Assembly (NCBI RefSeq): GCF_026151205.1
Contig: NC_087077.1
Span: 9,601,983-9,665,982 of the forward strand
Length of the DNA stretch: 64,000 bases
Source of the DNA: Bolinopsis microptera
Lineage: Eukaryota > Ctenophora > Tentaculata > Lobata > Bolinopsidae
Direction: 5' to 3'
Of this stretch, positions 30,443 through 43,400 are shown one piece after another. The notes under the pieces are model-generated. The model searched no databases and was not told the origin of the DNA. It saw only the letters and a program-made list of their open reading frames with translations. The position numbers and the translations under genes were made by a program. The stretch's first letter is position 1. Every line of letters starts with the position of its first letter.

Positions 30443-33400
30443 TTAAATTTCTAAAAGTACGAAAGTTGAGTTGTCCCAGTCCTTGTCATCCGGTTTATGT
30501 GCTTGTGCAGTAAGCACATGCTTGTTGACTGTAGACTTGAATGAATTTAGGAATTTGTCTTGTAGGCAAGTGGTGACATATTTTATGTCCTTGTTAATTA
30601 TGTTGACTGTTTGGTTATATAACTTAGGCCCAATGTAAGAAATGCTCTTGTCTGAATTACATAAACGGTTAAATGGTACTGCAAAGAACTCAGGTTCTCT
30701 TCTAGGTGCGTTTAAGTTTGAAACAGTGAACATTCTTATAATATTTGGTGGTGCAGTGTTAGAATAAACTTTGTGCATTAAGCATAATATACATTTAGCT
30801 ATCACGTTCGGTAAAGCTAATACTTCTAGTTTATTGAAAATTTCCTTTGTGTGTGAAGGTGTGCTATTCAGATCTTTGTCATAAAAATAGCGGTGGTATT
30901 GGTTATCTGCAGCGCGAATGCCCTTTTTCTGGGCCGAGAAGACTCTTTTAACGGAGTTTAGCGATCTTGTTCCCCAAACTGTGCAGCAGTAGTACAAGTG
31001 AGACTGAACAAAGCTGTTGTATATCAACTTGAGTGCTTTGTTAGGTACTGAGCCTTTGAGTTTGTAGAGAATACTCGCATTTCTAGATACTTTAGTGGCT
31101 AAATGTCTAATGTGGTGGGCCCAATTTAGCTTAGTATCAATGATCACGCCAAGAAACTTTTCGTGATAACTTTGCTTTAGTCGCTCGCCTCCCATGTAGA
31201 TTTCTATATCCTTAGTTTTCTTATTTGTAAAGATCATATATTTAGTTTTGCTAGCATTTAATTTAAGCCCGTTATTAGTAGCCCAATCAATTATCAAAGT
31301 CAGAATCTCATTCACCAATGCATTAAGTTGTTCAAATGTATCTGTACTTATTATTAGGTTTGCGTCGTCAGCGAAATAAATATGTTTAGCTAAATTACTA
31401 ATCTGAGGAAGGTCGTTGATGTAGATTATGAACAGAATTGGTCCGAGAATGGAGCCCTGTGGTACTCCGTAGTTAAGTTTGAGGTGAGAGGACTTGCAGT
31501 TGTTGACGCTCACGTATTGCTCTCTATCGGTTAGATATGAGTGAAACCAAGATAAAGCCAACCCCCGAACTCCATAGTGCTCAAGTTTTCTCAGAAGAAT
31601 ACTGCTGTCAACCATGTCAAAGGCCTTGCTGTAGTCCAATAGAAGCAGTGCTGTGACCTGCTTTTTTTCTAGTGCCCTGTGAATATGGTTTTGGGCTTCT
31701 AGTAAAGCATGTTCGCAGCTGTGCCCAGCCCGAAATCCGTATTGAGAGTCAAATAGGATTTTCTCTGTCTTTAAGTGATCTAATAGTCGCGCTTGCATAA
31801 TTTTTTCAAAGATTTTTGAGAAACATGAGAGTAGTGAGATAGGTCGATAGTTTGAAACTTCAGCACGTGACCCACCTTTGTGAAGTGGAACTACTTTCGC
31901 GATTTTCAATTTATGCGGAAACTTCCCCTGATGTAGAGACGCAGAGACTAGGCAGCTAAGCACTGGTGCAAGTATATTGCTCACTTTTTTCAGGGGAAGT
32001 ATACTCATATCAGAAGTCGACTTAATCTTCAAACCCTTAACTATTTCAATTATTTCTGATGCGAACGAATCTTCTAGATTCATGCTCCGCTGGCATTTGC
32101 TATCTTGAGTTTCTGTTACGATAGTCCTGCCCTCAGAGCATACGAGACCATTTTCTCTCTTAAGAGTCTCAGCTATATTGCAGAAATAGTCATTGAAGCT
32201 ATTCGCAATTTGCTGAGAATCTGTTATCTCGCTCCCATTATAGTTAATTTTGTTTATCTTAATTTTGCCTTTTTTCTTTCTGTTTAACAAGTTATTAACC
32301 ATTTGCCATTGTTTTCTGCTGTCGCTAGAATATTTTGTAAAGTACGCGTTGTAATATTTGTTTTTGGCCTTATCCACGTGTTTATTCACAAATTTCTTCA
32401 TTTTCTTGTACCTAATATCATTTTCAGTGGTCGGGTTTGTGACAAAATCTTCATAAAATTTATTTTTGCGATCACATGCGCACCGTAACCATTCTTGGAT
32501 CCACGGCTTTGTGTTTTTACGGCGGCCTGGTTTACTCTTTTTTGCCTTAATTGGGAAATTTCGGTCGTATAGTTCACTATATTTTTTATCGAAAGCCTCA
32601 AATTTTTCATCTACAGAATCATAGTTATTAACCAAGTTCCAGTCTACCGCAGAAATGTCGTTCTCGAACTTTTGGATACTGTCATCGTTTATTACTCGAG
32701 AAGAAATTTCTGTTGTATCTTCTTGAAGTTTACAACTGAGCCTATTCTGATCAACCATGATTGTGACAAAAGTTGCCAAGTGGTCAGAGATTGACTCAGA
32801 AATTACTCCCGATTTTGTAACAGCGTGGCAATTATTGACGAAAATATGGTCAATGATTGTCGCACTGTGATCTGTGACTCTAGTTGGTCTAGATATCACA
32901 GGAGCGAACCCATGCTCTGCTAGAGTGTCCATATACTTAGTGACAGAGTCTATTCTCCCGTAATCTAGTAGGTCTATGTTAGTATCACCGGCCAGTATGA
33001 TATTTTTGTTTCGATGTCTTGCTAAGTTACGGAGGAAAATTTTTAATTGTTCAAGGAAACCATTCAAATCCCCACTTGGAGAGCGATATATATTACAGAT
33101 TAACGCGTTTTTGTGCCCTTTCAAGGTAATTTCTGCAACCAAGAATTCTCCTATCTTAGGATTATCGTGGCAACATAGAGCGCTCTTGACGTTTATGTCA
33201 GATAATTCACATAGTTTTTTGTTAACATATATAACTAATCCTCCACCACGATTTGACGCTCTGGCGGGAGTCTGAACATACGGTGGATAGAAACCGTCTA
33301 GTTCGAGCTCCTCTCCCTGAAAAGGCAAACATTCCGTGTTACAATTTGTTTCATTGAAGCAGAGAACGTCGTATTTTGTGTATTGATCTATATTCTCCCG

Positions 33401-33700
33401 AAATTCTTCAATGTTCCCATTAAGTGACCTAACGTTTAGCGAGAAAAGTTTTAATTCATACTCCTTCGTATTTTTTATTGCTTTCGCGGTATAGTATTTG
33501 CAGTTATTTAGAAGACTAGACGTTGTTTCCCATGGATTCAAATCAGCATCAGTATCATCACGATCACCTATTTGATTTGATAGGTGGTCGCGATTAAATA
33601 TACTTATTGTGTAATTACAAACTATGGCTTATATGCAATAAGGATTAATATCATAATTGATAATTTGACAAAAGCCCAATCCACGTATATAATCTGTGTT
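30100..33700 (-). mobile_element. 5'-truncated EEP-RT LINE
   Basis: Element envelope around the 30,443-33,541 ORF; both ends are approximate. It differs from the AlkB-RT LINE in sequence and lacks an ORF1, so it belongs to another lineage. Confidence 0.6.
30443..33541 (-). CDS. LINE ORF2: EEP endonuclease and reverse transcriptase, uninterrupted
   Basis: At least 1,032 aa. EEP endonuclease residues about 30-260: LNVRSLNGN, CFNETN, IYRSPSGD, AGDTNIDLLD, SISDHLATF. RT residues about 540-820: YRPISLLS, LLDYSKAFDMVD, GVPQGSILGP, FADDAN (F723). A C-terminal region of about 200 aa follows and ends DNSTFVLLEI. The frame is open further upstream to about 33,645 without an ATG, where HLSNQIGDRDD could be the end of a lost PHD region, so the element is probably 5'-truncated. 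CR1-like by overall look. It lies between gene B and metaxin. Confidence 0.9.
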   Translation of the reverse strand: MNPWETTSSLLNNCKYYTAKAIKNTKEYELKLFSLNVRSLNGNIEEFRENIDQYTKYDVLCFNETNCNTECLPFQGEELELDGFYPPYVQTPARASNRGGGLVIYVNKKLCELSDINVKSALCCHDNPKIGEFLVAEITLKGHKNALICNIYRSPSGDLNGFLEQLKIFLRNLARHRNKNIILAGDTNIDLLDYGRIDSVTKYMDTLAEHGFAPVISRPTRVTDHSATIIDHIFVNNCHAVTKSGVISESISDHLATFVTIMVDQNRLSCKLQEDTTEISSRVINDDSIQKFENDISAVDWNLVNNYDSVDEKFEAFDKKYSELYDRNFPIKAKKSKPGRRKNTKPWIQEWLRCACDRKNKFYEDFVTNPTTENDIRYKKMKKFVNKHVDKAKNKYYNAYFTKYSSDSRKQWQMVNNLLNRKKKGKIKINKINYNGSEITDSQQIANSFNDYFCNIAETLKRENGLVCSEGRTIVTETQDSKCQRSMNLEDSFASEIIEIVKGLKIKSTSDMSILPLKKVSNILAPVLSCLVSASLHQGKFPHKLKIAKVVPLHKGGSRAEVSNYRPISLLSCFSKIFEKIMQARLLDHLKTEKILFDSQYGFRAGHSCEHALLEAQNHIHRALEKKQVTALLLLDYSKAFDMVDSSILLRKLEHYGVRGLALSWFHSYLTDREQYVSVNNCKSSHLKLNYGVPQGSILGPILFIIYINDLPQISNLAKHIYFADDANLIISTDTFEQLNALVNEILTLIIDWATNNGLKLNASKTKYMIFTNKKTKDIEIYMGGERLKQSYHEKFLGVIIDTKLNWAHHIRHLATKVSRNASILYKLKGSVPNKALKLIYNSFVQSHLYYCCTVWGTRSLNSVKRVFSAQKKGIRAADNQYHRYFYDKDLNSTPSHTKEIFNKLEVLALPNVIAKCILCLMHKVYSNTAPPNIIRMFTVSNLNAPRREPEFFAVPFNRLCNSDKSISYIGPKLYNQTVNIINKDIKYVTTCLQDKFLNSFKSTVNKHVLTAQAHKPDDKDWDNSTFVLLEI

Positions 33701-34465
33701 AATAGTGGATTCGGATCTATTATGGGCAAAATAACAAAACATAATTATAAGTGCACGAATCCCAAATACCACTGAAAGAAATGACCTTCAGAAAATTTGA
33801 GCCACGTCAGGAACAATATCTAAGCAAGAATAGCAAAGTAATGCCGAGCAACCACTATTTAACTGCAGTTATGATTTTAGTTCCTTACACAGTTACACCA
33901 CACGCGTGAGAAATGTTGACCATTTTACAAATTGAGTAAGAACGAAGATTGGGTAACAGCCAATCGCTAATCAGCTAAGCTGAGGGAGGAGATGAAAAGA
34001 CTCAATTAATTAATTCTTATGAGAATTGCTGCTCAACTAAAAAATTGATTATTTGGTTTGATCCTTGTCCAGATTTCCTGAGAAAGGATGTGAATATATA
34101 TTTAGATAATACCTACATTTAAACTTTCCAGTCTCTGGACTTCTGGAGATTTTACAGAAACCCTTAAATATTTAGTAGTTTAGCAGAATATGGTTCAGAT
34201 ATCAGTAGATAAGCTGGTATAAATATTGTTTCAAAGATGAAGTGCAATATCAAAAGCTCTTTAAAGATTAAGGAACCTAAGTAGTGTCTATTATCCTGCT
34301 ACGTAACCTGAACTTTAAACTATGTATGATCCGTTGCTCATTTATGTGTGGTTTGTGACATCTTACCCCATGGTATAATAATGTTTATCACTTCATTTTA
34401 TCTTCTAAAAGTAGACTTGGTAAACTTTATGTGATTAATGAATAATTAATGATTATATTTATAGG
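33701..34465. other. Region upstream of metaxin
   Basis: Presumed promoter or 5' UTR intron. TATAG at 34,460-34,464 just before the coding start could be a splice acceptor, which would imply an upstream untranslated exon. No core promoter element could be supported. Confidence 0.4.
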
Positions 34466-37400
34466 ATGGAACTTCAGATTTGGCGTGGAGACTGGGGGCT
34501 ACCCTCGATTGATCCTCAATGTTTGGCTGTGATTGTAAGTAGATTAAATATTGTTTTTAGATAAAAATTTGAATAATATTTTGTTTACCACCACTGCTTG
34601 CTCAAGTAGACTTATTTGCTTTTAAAATTCAAGTTAAATAGTGGCTAGGCACTAGTTTTTAGCATAAAAATTGTATTCTTTGCAATCACGATCAATGGGT
34701 AATACTACACTCTACAGAAGTCTGTACTTCTACTTGTAACTTTATAAACGTGTCTCTCAATACAAACTTATTTTTCAGACATACTGCAAGATGTGCGGAT
34801 TTGATGTTCCCATGTCAGCGTGCAGGGGAGACTGGAATGGTAAGAACCTTCCTGTACTCACACTTGCAGAGACAGAAGAGTATCTGACTACACCACAGAA
34901 CATCATTGGCTATCTAGTATACAAGGTGAATTAAAAAACGTTTTAGTGATACATTTCTTATGTCAGTCTATTACCTTCTAGTTCCTGTTCGTATTCTGAT
35001 CTACTGTGATCCTATTTATAATAACCCAACAATTTGTTTACTTCTCCTAGTATAGTTTATTATAAAAGTTGTCACTTAGGTAGACTGTATTAAGGTGGAC
35101 TGTATAATTTGTATGATCTGGAGATAAGCCCGAGTCAATCCTAATAGCACAAAATACACAATTCCTTCGGACAGTGCTTACTACCTGTATCTGATACAAA
35201 GTAACACAATGAAACACAGTATCAGTGATAGTACTGTATACTCGTGAGTATCACTATCGAAAGGACCAAAAATAATCATATATCTGAGATCTGTAACTTT
35301 TGTGTATTTTGTATCAGGGAAAATTAGATGGGGATACATCACTTCCCCGTAATAAGGAGATTGTATAATAATATATCGTGTTACCTCCTTCGTCCATCTT
35401 AATCTTCCTCCATATAATCAGTTCATTCAGTCTTACTCTGTAAATGCCACAAAACCAAATTATAAGCTATTCAAATTGAATAAATAGCCGGATTTAACAT
35501 GGTAATATTCAGATCGGAATATATTTAAATCTATTGATTGTCAATTTCCTTGGTATTTTAATGGAGCCGTAGTATATGCCACGTTGACCTTTGATCAATT
35601 GGATTCTTTTGCAACCTGCATCCACAATCAGTTCTGTATTATAAGAAAGCAGATATTATTATATAATACGCATCAGCCCACAACTTTACGCACATTTTCA
35701 TATTTTCTTATTTTCATATTTCACTTCTATAATTACTAAACCAAGTCAACTTGTCACGTAATTATAATACAACAAAAACAATATGCTTATTATAAATTGT
35801 GTCAATTACAAAATTGGTCAAAACACATTTTTTACAATAATCGAATGCCGTGACACTCAAATTATTAAAAGTTCATAATCGACAATATCAACAGTTTTTT
35901 AAATTCTTCAGGATATAACATGTTTCAATATTCTTCTTCAGCACGGATAGTATTGGTAAATGAGTGATCCAATAACTTAAAATTTCTTTTTCAGGAGGTG
36001 CAGATGGACGAACATCTGTCCCCAAGAGAAACATCAGAGATTACAGCGATCACATCTCTCATTACTGAGTCACTGTATACTGCCATCGTTAGTGTATATC
36101 TATCTTCACTTTCAATCAGATATTATTATGACATATAAACCACTCTTCTTATTTGAGATTAAATAGGGACTGTTAATTTCAACAATGATATCTGGGTTAA
36201 GATGATTACATAATGAACCATTTAGAAGCTATTATACTGACCGGTTATACAGTAAATTTGCTTGCTGTTCTGTACACAGATGAAAGAAGTTTTCAGCGAA
36301 ATGCACGTTTGAGCACCATGTTCTATGATAAAGTATCACATTGAAATCACAGGCTGCGCACGGCGGGTAGATAGGGGATATTAAACAAAACAAAAAGGAA
36401 CAAAAACACACAAGATACAAGCGACGACATTTTTGTATTAGACATTGAAGACAGATGGTTGCACAGCAATATAAATATTTAAGTGTCAGGAAAAGTAATG
36501 TTTATCGCTAATAATATTGACGGACAACAAACACCACGTGGCCTAGTTACGGTAGATCTGACTAGAAGACGATATGAAATATATCATGATTAACCAAGTG
36601 TACAGATGGTGAATGAGTTTTAAGTGACTATAAAGCTATAAGATAATATTGATTACAATAAATATATAATATAAATATATAACAAATACCTACCCAAACC
36701 ACTAGACTGTTTGTAGAAAGCACTAGCTGTATCCATGGCTCCAAACTTGACCCCCCTGACACTCTCACTCCTGCCCAGCTGACACGGCCCACTCAAACTC
36801 CCCTCATACTGATACTTCAACACCTCCACCCCACCACACCCCACCACCACCTCCCCACGCGTACGGGACACACTCCATGTCAGCTGATCAGGTTGTTCTG
36901 GTACGTTATGGAGCTGCTGCTGGTATTCAGCAGTACAGGGGGAGTAGGTGTAGGAGTTGTCGGAGAACCGGAAGTATAGGGAGGATATTTTGTTGTTTAG
37001 TTTGTTGTAGAGTTCAATGTGCACGATGGAGTCTGTGGTGATGGTGGTAGTTTTAAAGAGGAGAGGTTTTAGGAGGAGGGTGTGGGTGAAGGTTGTTCCT
37101 TTTTCTACTTCTTTCCAATCTGTAGATGGTGGAAGTGTTAGCATTTAGTTGGTTGACGGCTGATTATAGTGTGTATATATATGTATACTGTATACTGTAC
37201 AGTGTATAGATGTACTCAGTTTTAATGGTTGATACTGATTACTGAAAGGAGCCACCCAATTTGGTCCAAACTGTTAAATTATTTCAAATTATTACTGACC
37301 AGGTGAAAGAGTGTTTTTGACACAGTTCATCTTGACTGTGGCAGTTTCTGAAGAGATCTCATCTGTATTTTCTATCCATTTGTCGCTGTTTTTGACCTGG

Positions 37401-40400
37401 CAACCTCGTTCTCTATCAGTATTCGCTGGTTCTGTATTTACCTGAAAAGGTGTTGGGAATGATAGTTTAACATCATGCCCCTTCCTCATAATGAATCAAT
37501 TCGTTTAACCATAAAGTGTTTATGCGAGAAAAAATGTTATATATCAAGAGATTCTTGTATGTATATAAAAGAAAACGAACCCATGTGACTGCCAAACAGC
37601 CATTAAGTTGTAAACAAAAGTTAACACAGTCGTCTTCAGAGGCAATACTCGCAGCATCACTAGAAACTTGTCCTTCATAGTCTCCCCCAGAGAGAGAGGT
37701 TCCTTCTTCTCTGCACTGGTTGTAATCTAGGAGAAATGGGGTTTAGTTTGTGGTATTCCTAGGAAACGGAGACTCACCAACATTTTGCCACTCACTGCAG
37801 AAACGTTGATGCAGCAAGTTATGATAACAAAAAGTTTATTTACAAAATACAAACTTTTAGCTGATACCAAGACTTCTAGTATCCTGGAGTTGGGCACACT
37901 GCATTTATAAACTCTATCTCCTGCCACCTTCTCTACTTCTAGAACAGTTTTCTGTGTTCCCTCAGAGTATGAACCTGATGTCTCTGTTAATGTTGTGTCT
38001 CCTGGAATTACTGAGTTTATCTAGGTGGAACAGGAGCCATCTCCTCTTTCTCATTCTCAATTGTCAGTTATTAATGAACTTATATCTATAATAAAAAGTG
38101 AATTAAACATTAAAACAAACTTTAAAACTAAGTTTACTATAACAATAAATGTATGTGTCGGTTAGTATGTTGAGAGCTTTTAGTGTACTAGTTTCATTGT
38201 ATCATTTTAGTACATTGTAATAAAATATAGTGTACGTATAATGGCAGTATATAAATGGTGTAGTACCATTAAGTCGTATTTACAAAACATGCTACGACTT
38301 ATTGTGTCGCTAAGTATGGGGGTACATACCCAAAGTCCAGGACGCTGTTTGTTCAGACTGGATGTTAGTTATCACACAAGAGATAGTCGCAGTCTTCCCC
38401 ACCACCACGAAACCATGGTAGGCTTCTATAGTTGCTGAGAAATTTCAGATATTTATTTAACTGCTTATCTAAGATACGAGGTATTTACCAAGTTTGAGAC
38501 TGAGTGATTTTTAGAGAACTTAGCGGAGAATAAACGGATTATGTCATGAGGTGTGGACGTTAATTGTGGCACAAGAAATCACTAAAAATAATCCAATCTC
38601 ATAAAATATCCAATCCAGTGGAGAATATTGGATAAAGCTAACAAAAACTAACGCCTTCTTGTGTAGTGATCACATTTCTAGTGACAACAACAAATTAAGC
38701 ACTATATGCTGAAAAACTACAACTACAATTATCAAACAATTACCCTGTCCAGGTCTAACAGAAGAAAGCTTGTCGTTATACACTGACTCAACTCCTGTCC
38801 AACCAACAGGACCTCTTCCTACAAACAATGGCTCCCCGATAAAATCTACATCATCATAAAACTCCCATACTCCATTTCCGTCTATCTTGTATCTGGACAT
38901 GTCGTTGTTGAAGGCTCTGTCAGCTAGATTGCTGATAGCTGCTGTTATCTCTAATGTTTTGTCTCCTTGTTGGGATGCAGAGTAGTGTCTTCCTATCGTG
39001 AGCTTGCCTACAAAAGAGGGTATACTCTTTGAGTTTGAGAATCATACACCCCAGTTCAGTAACAAAAAACAACGCTGCCACTATCACAAAACTGTACAAC
39101 GAGAAATACGAAACAGAATGATGCTCCACACAAGGCAACAAAGAAACAAGTTAAATGGCAAAACGGAAGTGCTATATTATGTAGTATTGCAAGTCGATAA
39201 AAGAGAAATGGTAGTAAAATTTTGAAATAAGAATCCTAGGTCCCACATAAGAACATGTACCTGATATATTCCACTTCACTTAAATTAAGTAAAACAAATT
39301 CAATGTAGTCAGGTAAACATGCGACTCTAGAGCTTTATTCAGATCAATTTGGTTCTCTGAAGCTTATTGTAAAATTAATCTGTCCCTCGGATTATCGTCA
39401 AGTTTCCACAATCAGCGAGTAACACCGCGTGTAACACCTCGTGCATCACCACGTGCAACACCACGTGCAACACCACGTGCAACAACTAGCAAGTTCAATC
39501 AATAATAAAAACACTGAACACTCACGTTTGTTCCTGATACAGGAAACATCAATAGAGACCATCTTAGCCACATAAGCAGTCCCGCTATTCACCGTCCAAC
39601 CGCTCGACTTTTTGTGGCAGCCTTCTAAATGGGCCCCATAATGGCTAGGATTACTACCAACCAATGTGACAGCTATACATTCCGGGAATTCCAGACAGTG
39701 GTTGACACATTGTTCCTCTGTTTGTAGGATAACTTTACCCAGGTCCCCTCCCAAGTAATCTGTACCGGGGAATCTACACGGGTCGTATTCTGCGATAGTA
39801 GTTGTGAGGTGGTATCTGATCAACATCCTGTATTTTATTTAACTTTGTAATTAACCTTTGTAATTGATATATTATAGGGGCTGATTAAGTTAATTAATTA
39901 GGGCGATACTTGCTTAGTATATCTACATATAATATGTATTAATATGAGAAAACAAGGATACATATAAATAAGGTATCGATTCAGAACGTATCGACCGTCA
40001 TTTCCAATGAGTCATATTGAAGAAAATTCTAAAATTAAAAGTAAAAGTAGTTACTTACGATGAGAAAAAGAGATGGTAAACAACTTGAGGATGAAGATAG
40101 CTAAATGTAGCATTCCATTCATCCCGTCATAAATACTTCCTGGAGCACATAATAATATTACAACTATGCCGACATACCAATTCTCTGCACTTTTTGATTC
40201 TGTACTGCCGACATTGCACCACAGCGTAAAATACGGTAGTTTACAAATTAGGAAATTTATATCTGTCCTATAGAAAAACGGAACCGTCCTATAAGACAAT
40301 AGAACAAATACAATAAAACTCACCTACAAGTGGAACATGCAGTCAAATATAATTAACCATACGAACACTGCGTATGTAAGACAAATATTTGCGATATCAT

Positions 40401-43400
40401 TGCTGTGCTATGTTTGTTTAGAGCAAAAATGGTTTATCGCAGTTTTATTTCCGCAACAGAGCCAAAAGCATTCATGGAGTTCATTTTCCATATCATTTTC
40501 CTCGTTAAATATCACGTGCTTATTGTTAACTTCTAGATAACAATTCTAATCTTCTATATCTTTTCACTACTATCATATTTCAGATGTTTTCACTTTGGTT
40601 AGAAGAGAGTAACTATCAGAATGTTATGTTGCCCTACTATAGGAGCGTCTTCAAACTTCCTTATTCTTTTCTTAAAGCTGCTGTGAGTTTTTATTCGCTC
40701 AGATTTCATATTTCATGCTCTTGATCTTCTATTTTTCGGCCTTAAAAGAAATTTGAACTATAGCCATTAGATAATCTTATATAGTTGATAATGTACAAAC
40801 TTTTCAGCAAATGAAGAGATTCGTTAAATGCATGATACTTGCAAGATACAGCCTGGACGATAACGTGGAATTGCCTGAGATAGCTGCCAAGGTAAGCTAG
40901 TTATATCTCATTGATTCCCAGAATCCCAGTGACAAACTCACAATTTGTGTCGCATTCAAATAAAAAGGTTTTGATTTTAATCGTTTAAAAAGAGGAGGTG
41001 TTCTAGCAAATGTGTGGGCGAAATTGCGATTATGTCGCTTTATGTCGCGCGAGGTTTATTTCTCAAAATTGTGGGTATGTCGCTTTTATTTGGATCCATA
41101 AATAACGAAAAGTTACTTGCGTGCGCGTATTTTTATATAGATTATAGCGTTACATATTGTAAATTTGTTGAGCTCCTCGTAGGACGGCGGCTTAGGCCGC
41201 TTAAGTTTATAAGAATACCCCGGTTCGAGCCTCGCTAGAGGTCTTTTTTTTTGGCATTTATTGATTACTTTACTACAATTATCAGCAGAGCACCTTAGTA
41301 ATACACTTTATCAGATAAATTATACTGTTCGGACTTCAGCTAGAGAAGACTTGCCTTCAAGAATTTGTCCGGAGAAGGCCTCGTTCACACTGGAACATGT
41401 CAAATGGCAAACGGAGTTATCTGTTAATGGTTTTTTTGTTGTTTATGGTTAGAATTTAGAATGGAATCAATTTGATGAGGATCCAGAGTTAATTACCTGC
41501 TAGGATTAATAAGTCAGTTCTACAGTTGAAGAGGTCACTTTTTCAAACTTTTAATGGAGAAATTGGCTCGGAACTTCATTCCTAGATTCATCACTTTCAG
41601 TTAGTAACTACGGTGTACCATGGAACCAGTTAAAGCATCGGATCAATTCAAAACATTCACATCCCACATTCTTAGATCTACATCCTTTACCAAAACCAGT
41701 TTGACCACTTAACTTTTCATTACTAATTGCAATATTAGATGCGACAGCCTGTAGCCAGGAACAGTACCTTGAGATTTCGACCGTAACCGGACCATTTTTA
41801 CCGTTACCGGACCATATCATCTCCATCTTGTGGCATGGTTCCCAAGCCTGATAGTAATACATATGCACTATGGCAGTATCTAGTATATCCTGAGCGGTGG
41901 AGATCTATCATTGTATTGGTGAAAACTTCTCTCAATAAAGCACTGTTCGTTACCTGTTTATTAAAGGTATTTCCAATCAATATCATGTGTGATAATTCCA
42001 GCCTATATCTATTTTTCAGGAATCATAAACAATAGTCAATATACGTTAGTGAAGTGTTAAGTTTTCCACCTCAACGTCAGCGAAAGCTCTAACAAGTCAA
42101 TATACGTACAATACAATGCCTTCTCCGGGTAGTCTTCTCCTGACAGTATTATTTATCTATGTAAACTCGCGCACGCACCTACCTTTTTAGTTAGGGAATA
42201 ATGCAAAATGTCTGGGAAAAAATTTGCAACAAGCTGATTTTTACAGGAATGTGTTTTCCATAGTGTCAGGAACCACCCCAAAGAGTTTTCAATCTGGATC
42301 TGTTGAGCAAAAAAAGTTACAGCTAATTTTCTTCAGGCGCGTATGTCAGCCGGAGGACCGCACTCGTAACTATCGTAATAAAGACCCCCAGGAACACCAT
42401 AGGGAGTGAAAAATGACCGCAATAGTGACATTATGTGGGGCGAATCAGTGCTTTAGGGTCGTCAGATCTTTACTTATTGAGATAATTTCATTTTTATAGG
42501 CTAACCTCTCAAAAATTTACTAAAATTTTGAAATTTTACTTAAATTTGGAAATTTAGCAAAATTGTTATACAATTAAAAAATTGTCTAGTTATCAGTATT
42601 TAAATTCTAAAATCTACTTTCAATTGTCAATTGATCCTTATATTAGTATAGTAAATAATATACATATCACATCAAATTCTGTAAAAAAAGGTCCTGAATT
42701 ATTAGCATGTTGTCTTTGATTGGCAACTATTTGGTCACTTCTGGCTATCCCATTTCCTCAGAGTTGTTTGATTCTCCTGAATCGTCCTGTCTTTCGGGTG
42801 CATTAGTGCAACTTAATCCATGACATTGGCCACATGCAGGTAGACATTTAAAGCCATACTTCCGGCAGGAACACCTTAAGTACTTACAAGGGTTCTATTC
42901 TCAACCTCCACCGAGCAATTGCAGCAAATGAGGTTGAGCATCCCTGCCGGGGCACTCGCAGCTTTAGTCGGGATTGGCCGGTAGTATTCTTCAGAACTCA
43001 TCTCCCATCCATAATGTAGTGGATTTAGACTTGCAGTGTCGAGTGTCACCCAGTTATGGTACTGAAGATATGATCTTAATATAATATATATGCTCAGTTG
43101 CAGAGGATGTAGACGGTGGTAGCCTTGATGGGTTGAGTTTTTTCTTTGCTATCATTCTACTGTAGCTGAGAAATCTGAGAGTTTCAAGTGCCTTGGTTTT
43201 ATCTCCATAGATATGTTGAAACAAGGAGAGGCCAGCTTCAATTACTTCATTTGTTGAAACTCTCACAGAGAGTAATGATGCTAAATGACCCTCCTCATGA
43301 AAAGAAACTGAAGTTCGAGATGTTATCGTCGAACAGCCGCACAGCTGCTCTTTGGACAACTTATCATGGTTTCATTTGCTTAATATAAGATTTTATAAGA

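Noticed and set aside
36232-36420. Next exon of gene A between 36.2 and 36.4 kb
   Set aside because: It contains cysteines but no sushi or other module pattern and no matching phase-1 acceptor.
41165-41250. tRNA gene (GGTTCGAGCC box followed by a T-run)
   Set aside because: The B-box-like motif and T-run are present, but no acceptor stem of seven pairs, no T-stem pairing and no A box can be formed. At most a SINE remnant.
41608-41868. Cysteine-containing minus-strand frame as an extra exon of gene A
   Set aside because: No recognisable module, and no splice phase linking it to the 40.1 or 39.8 kb exons could be supported.
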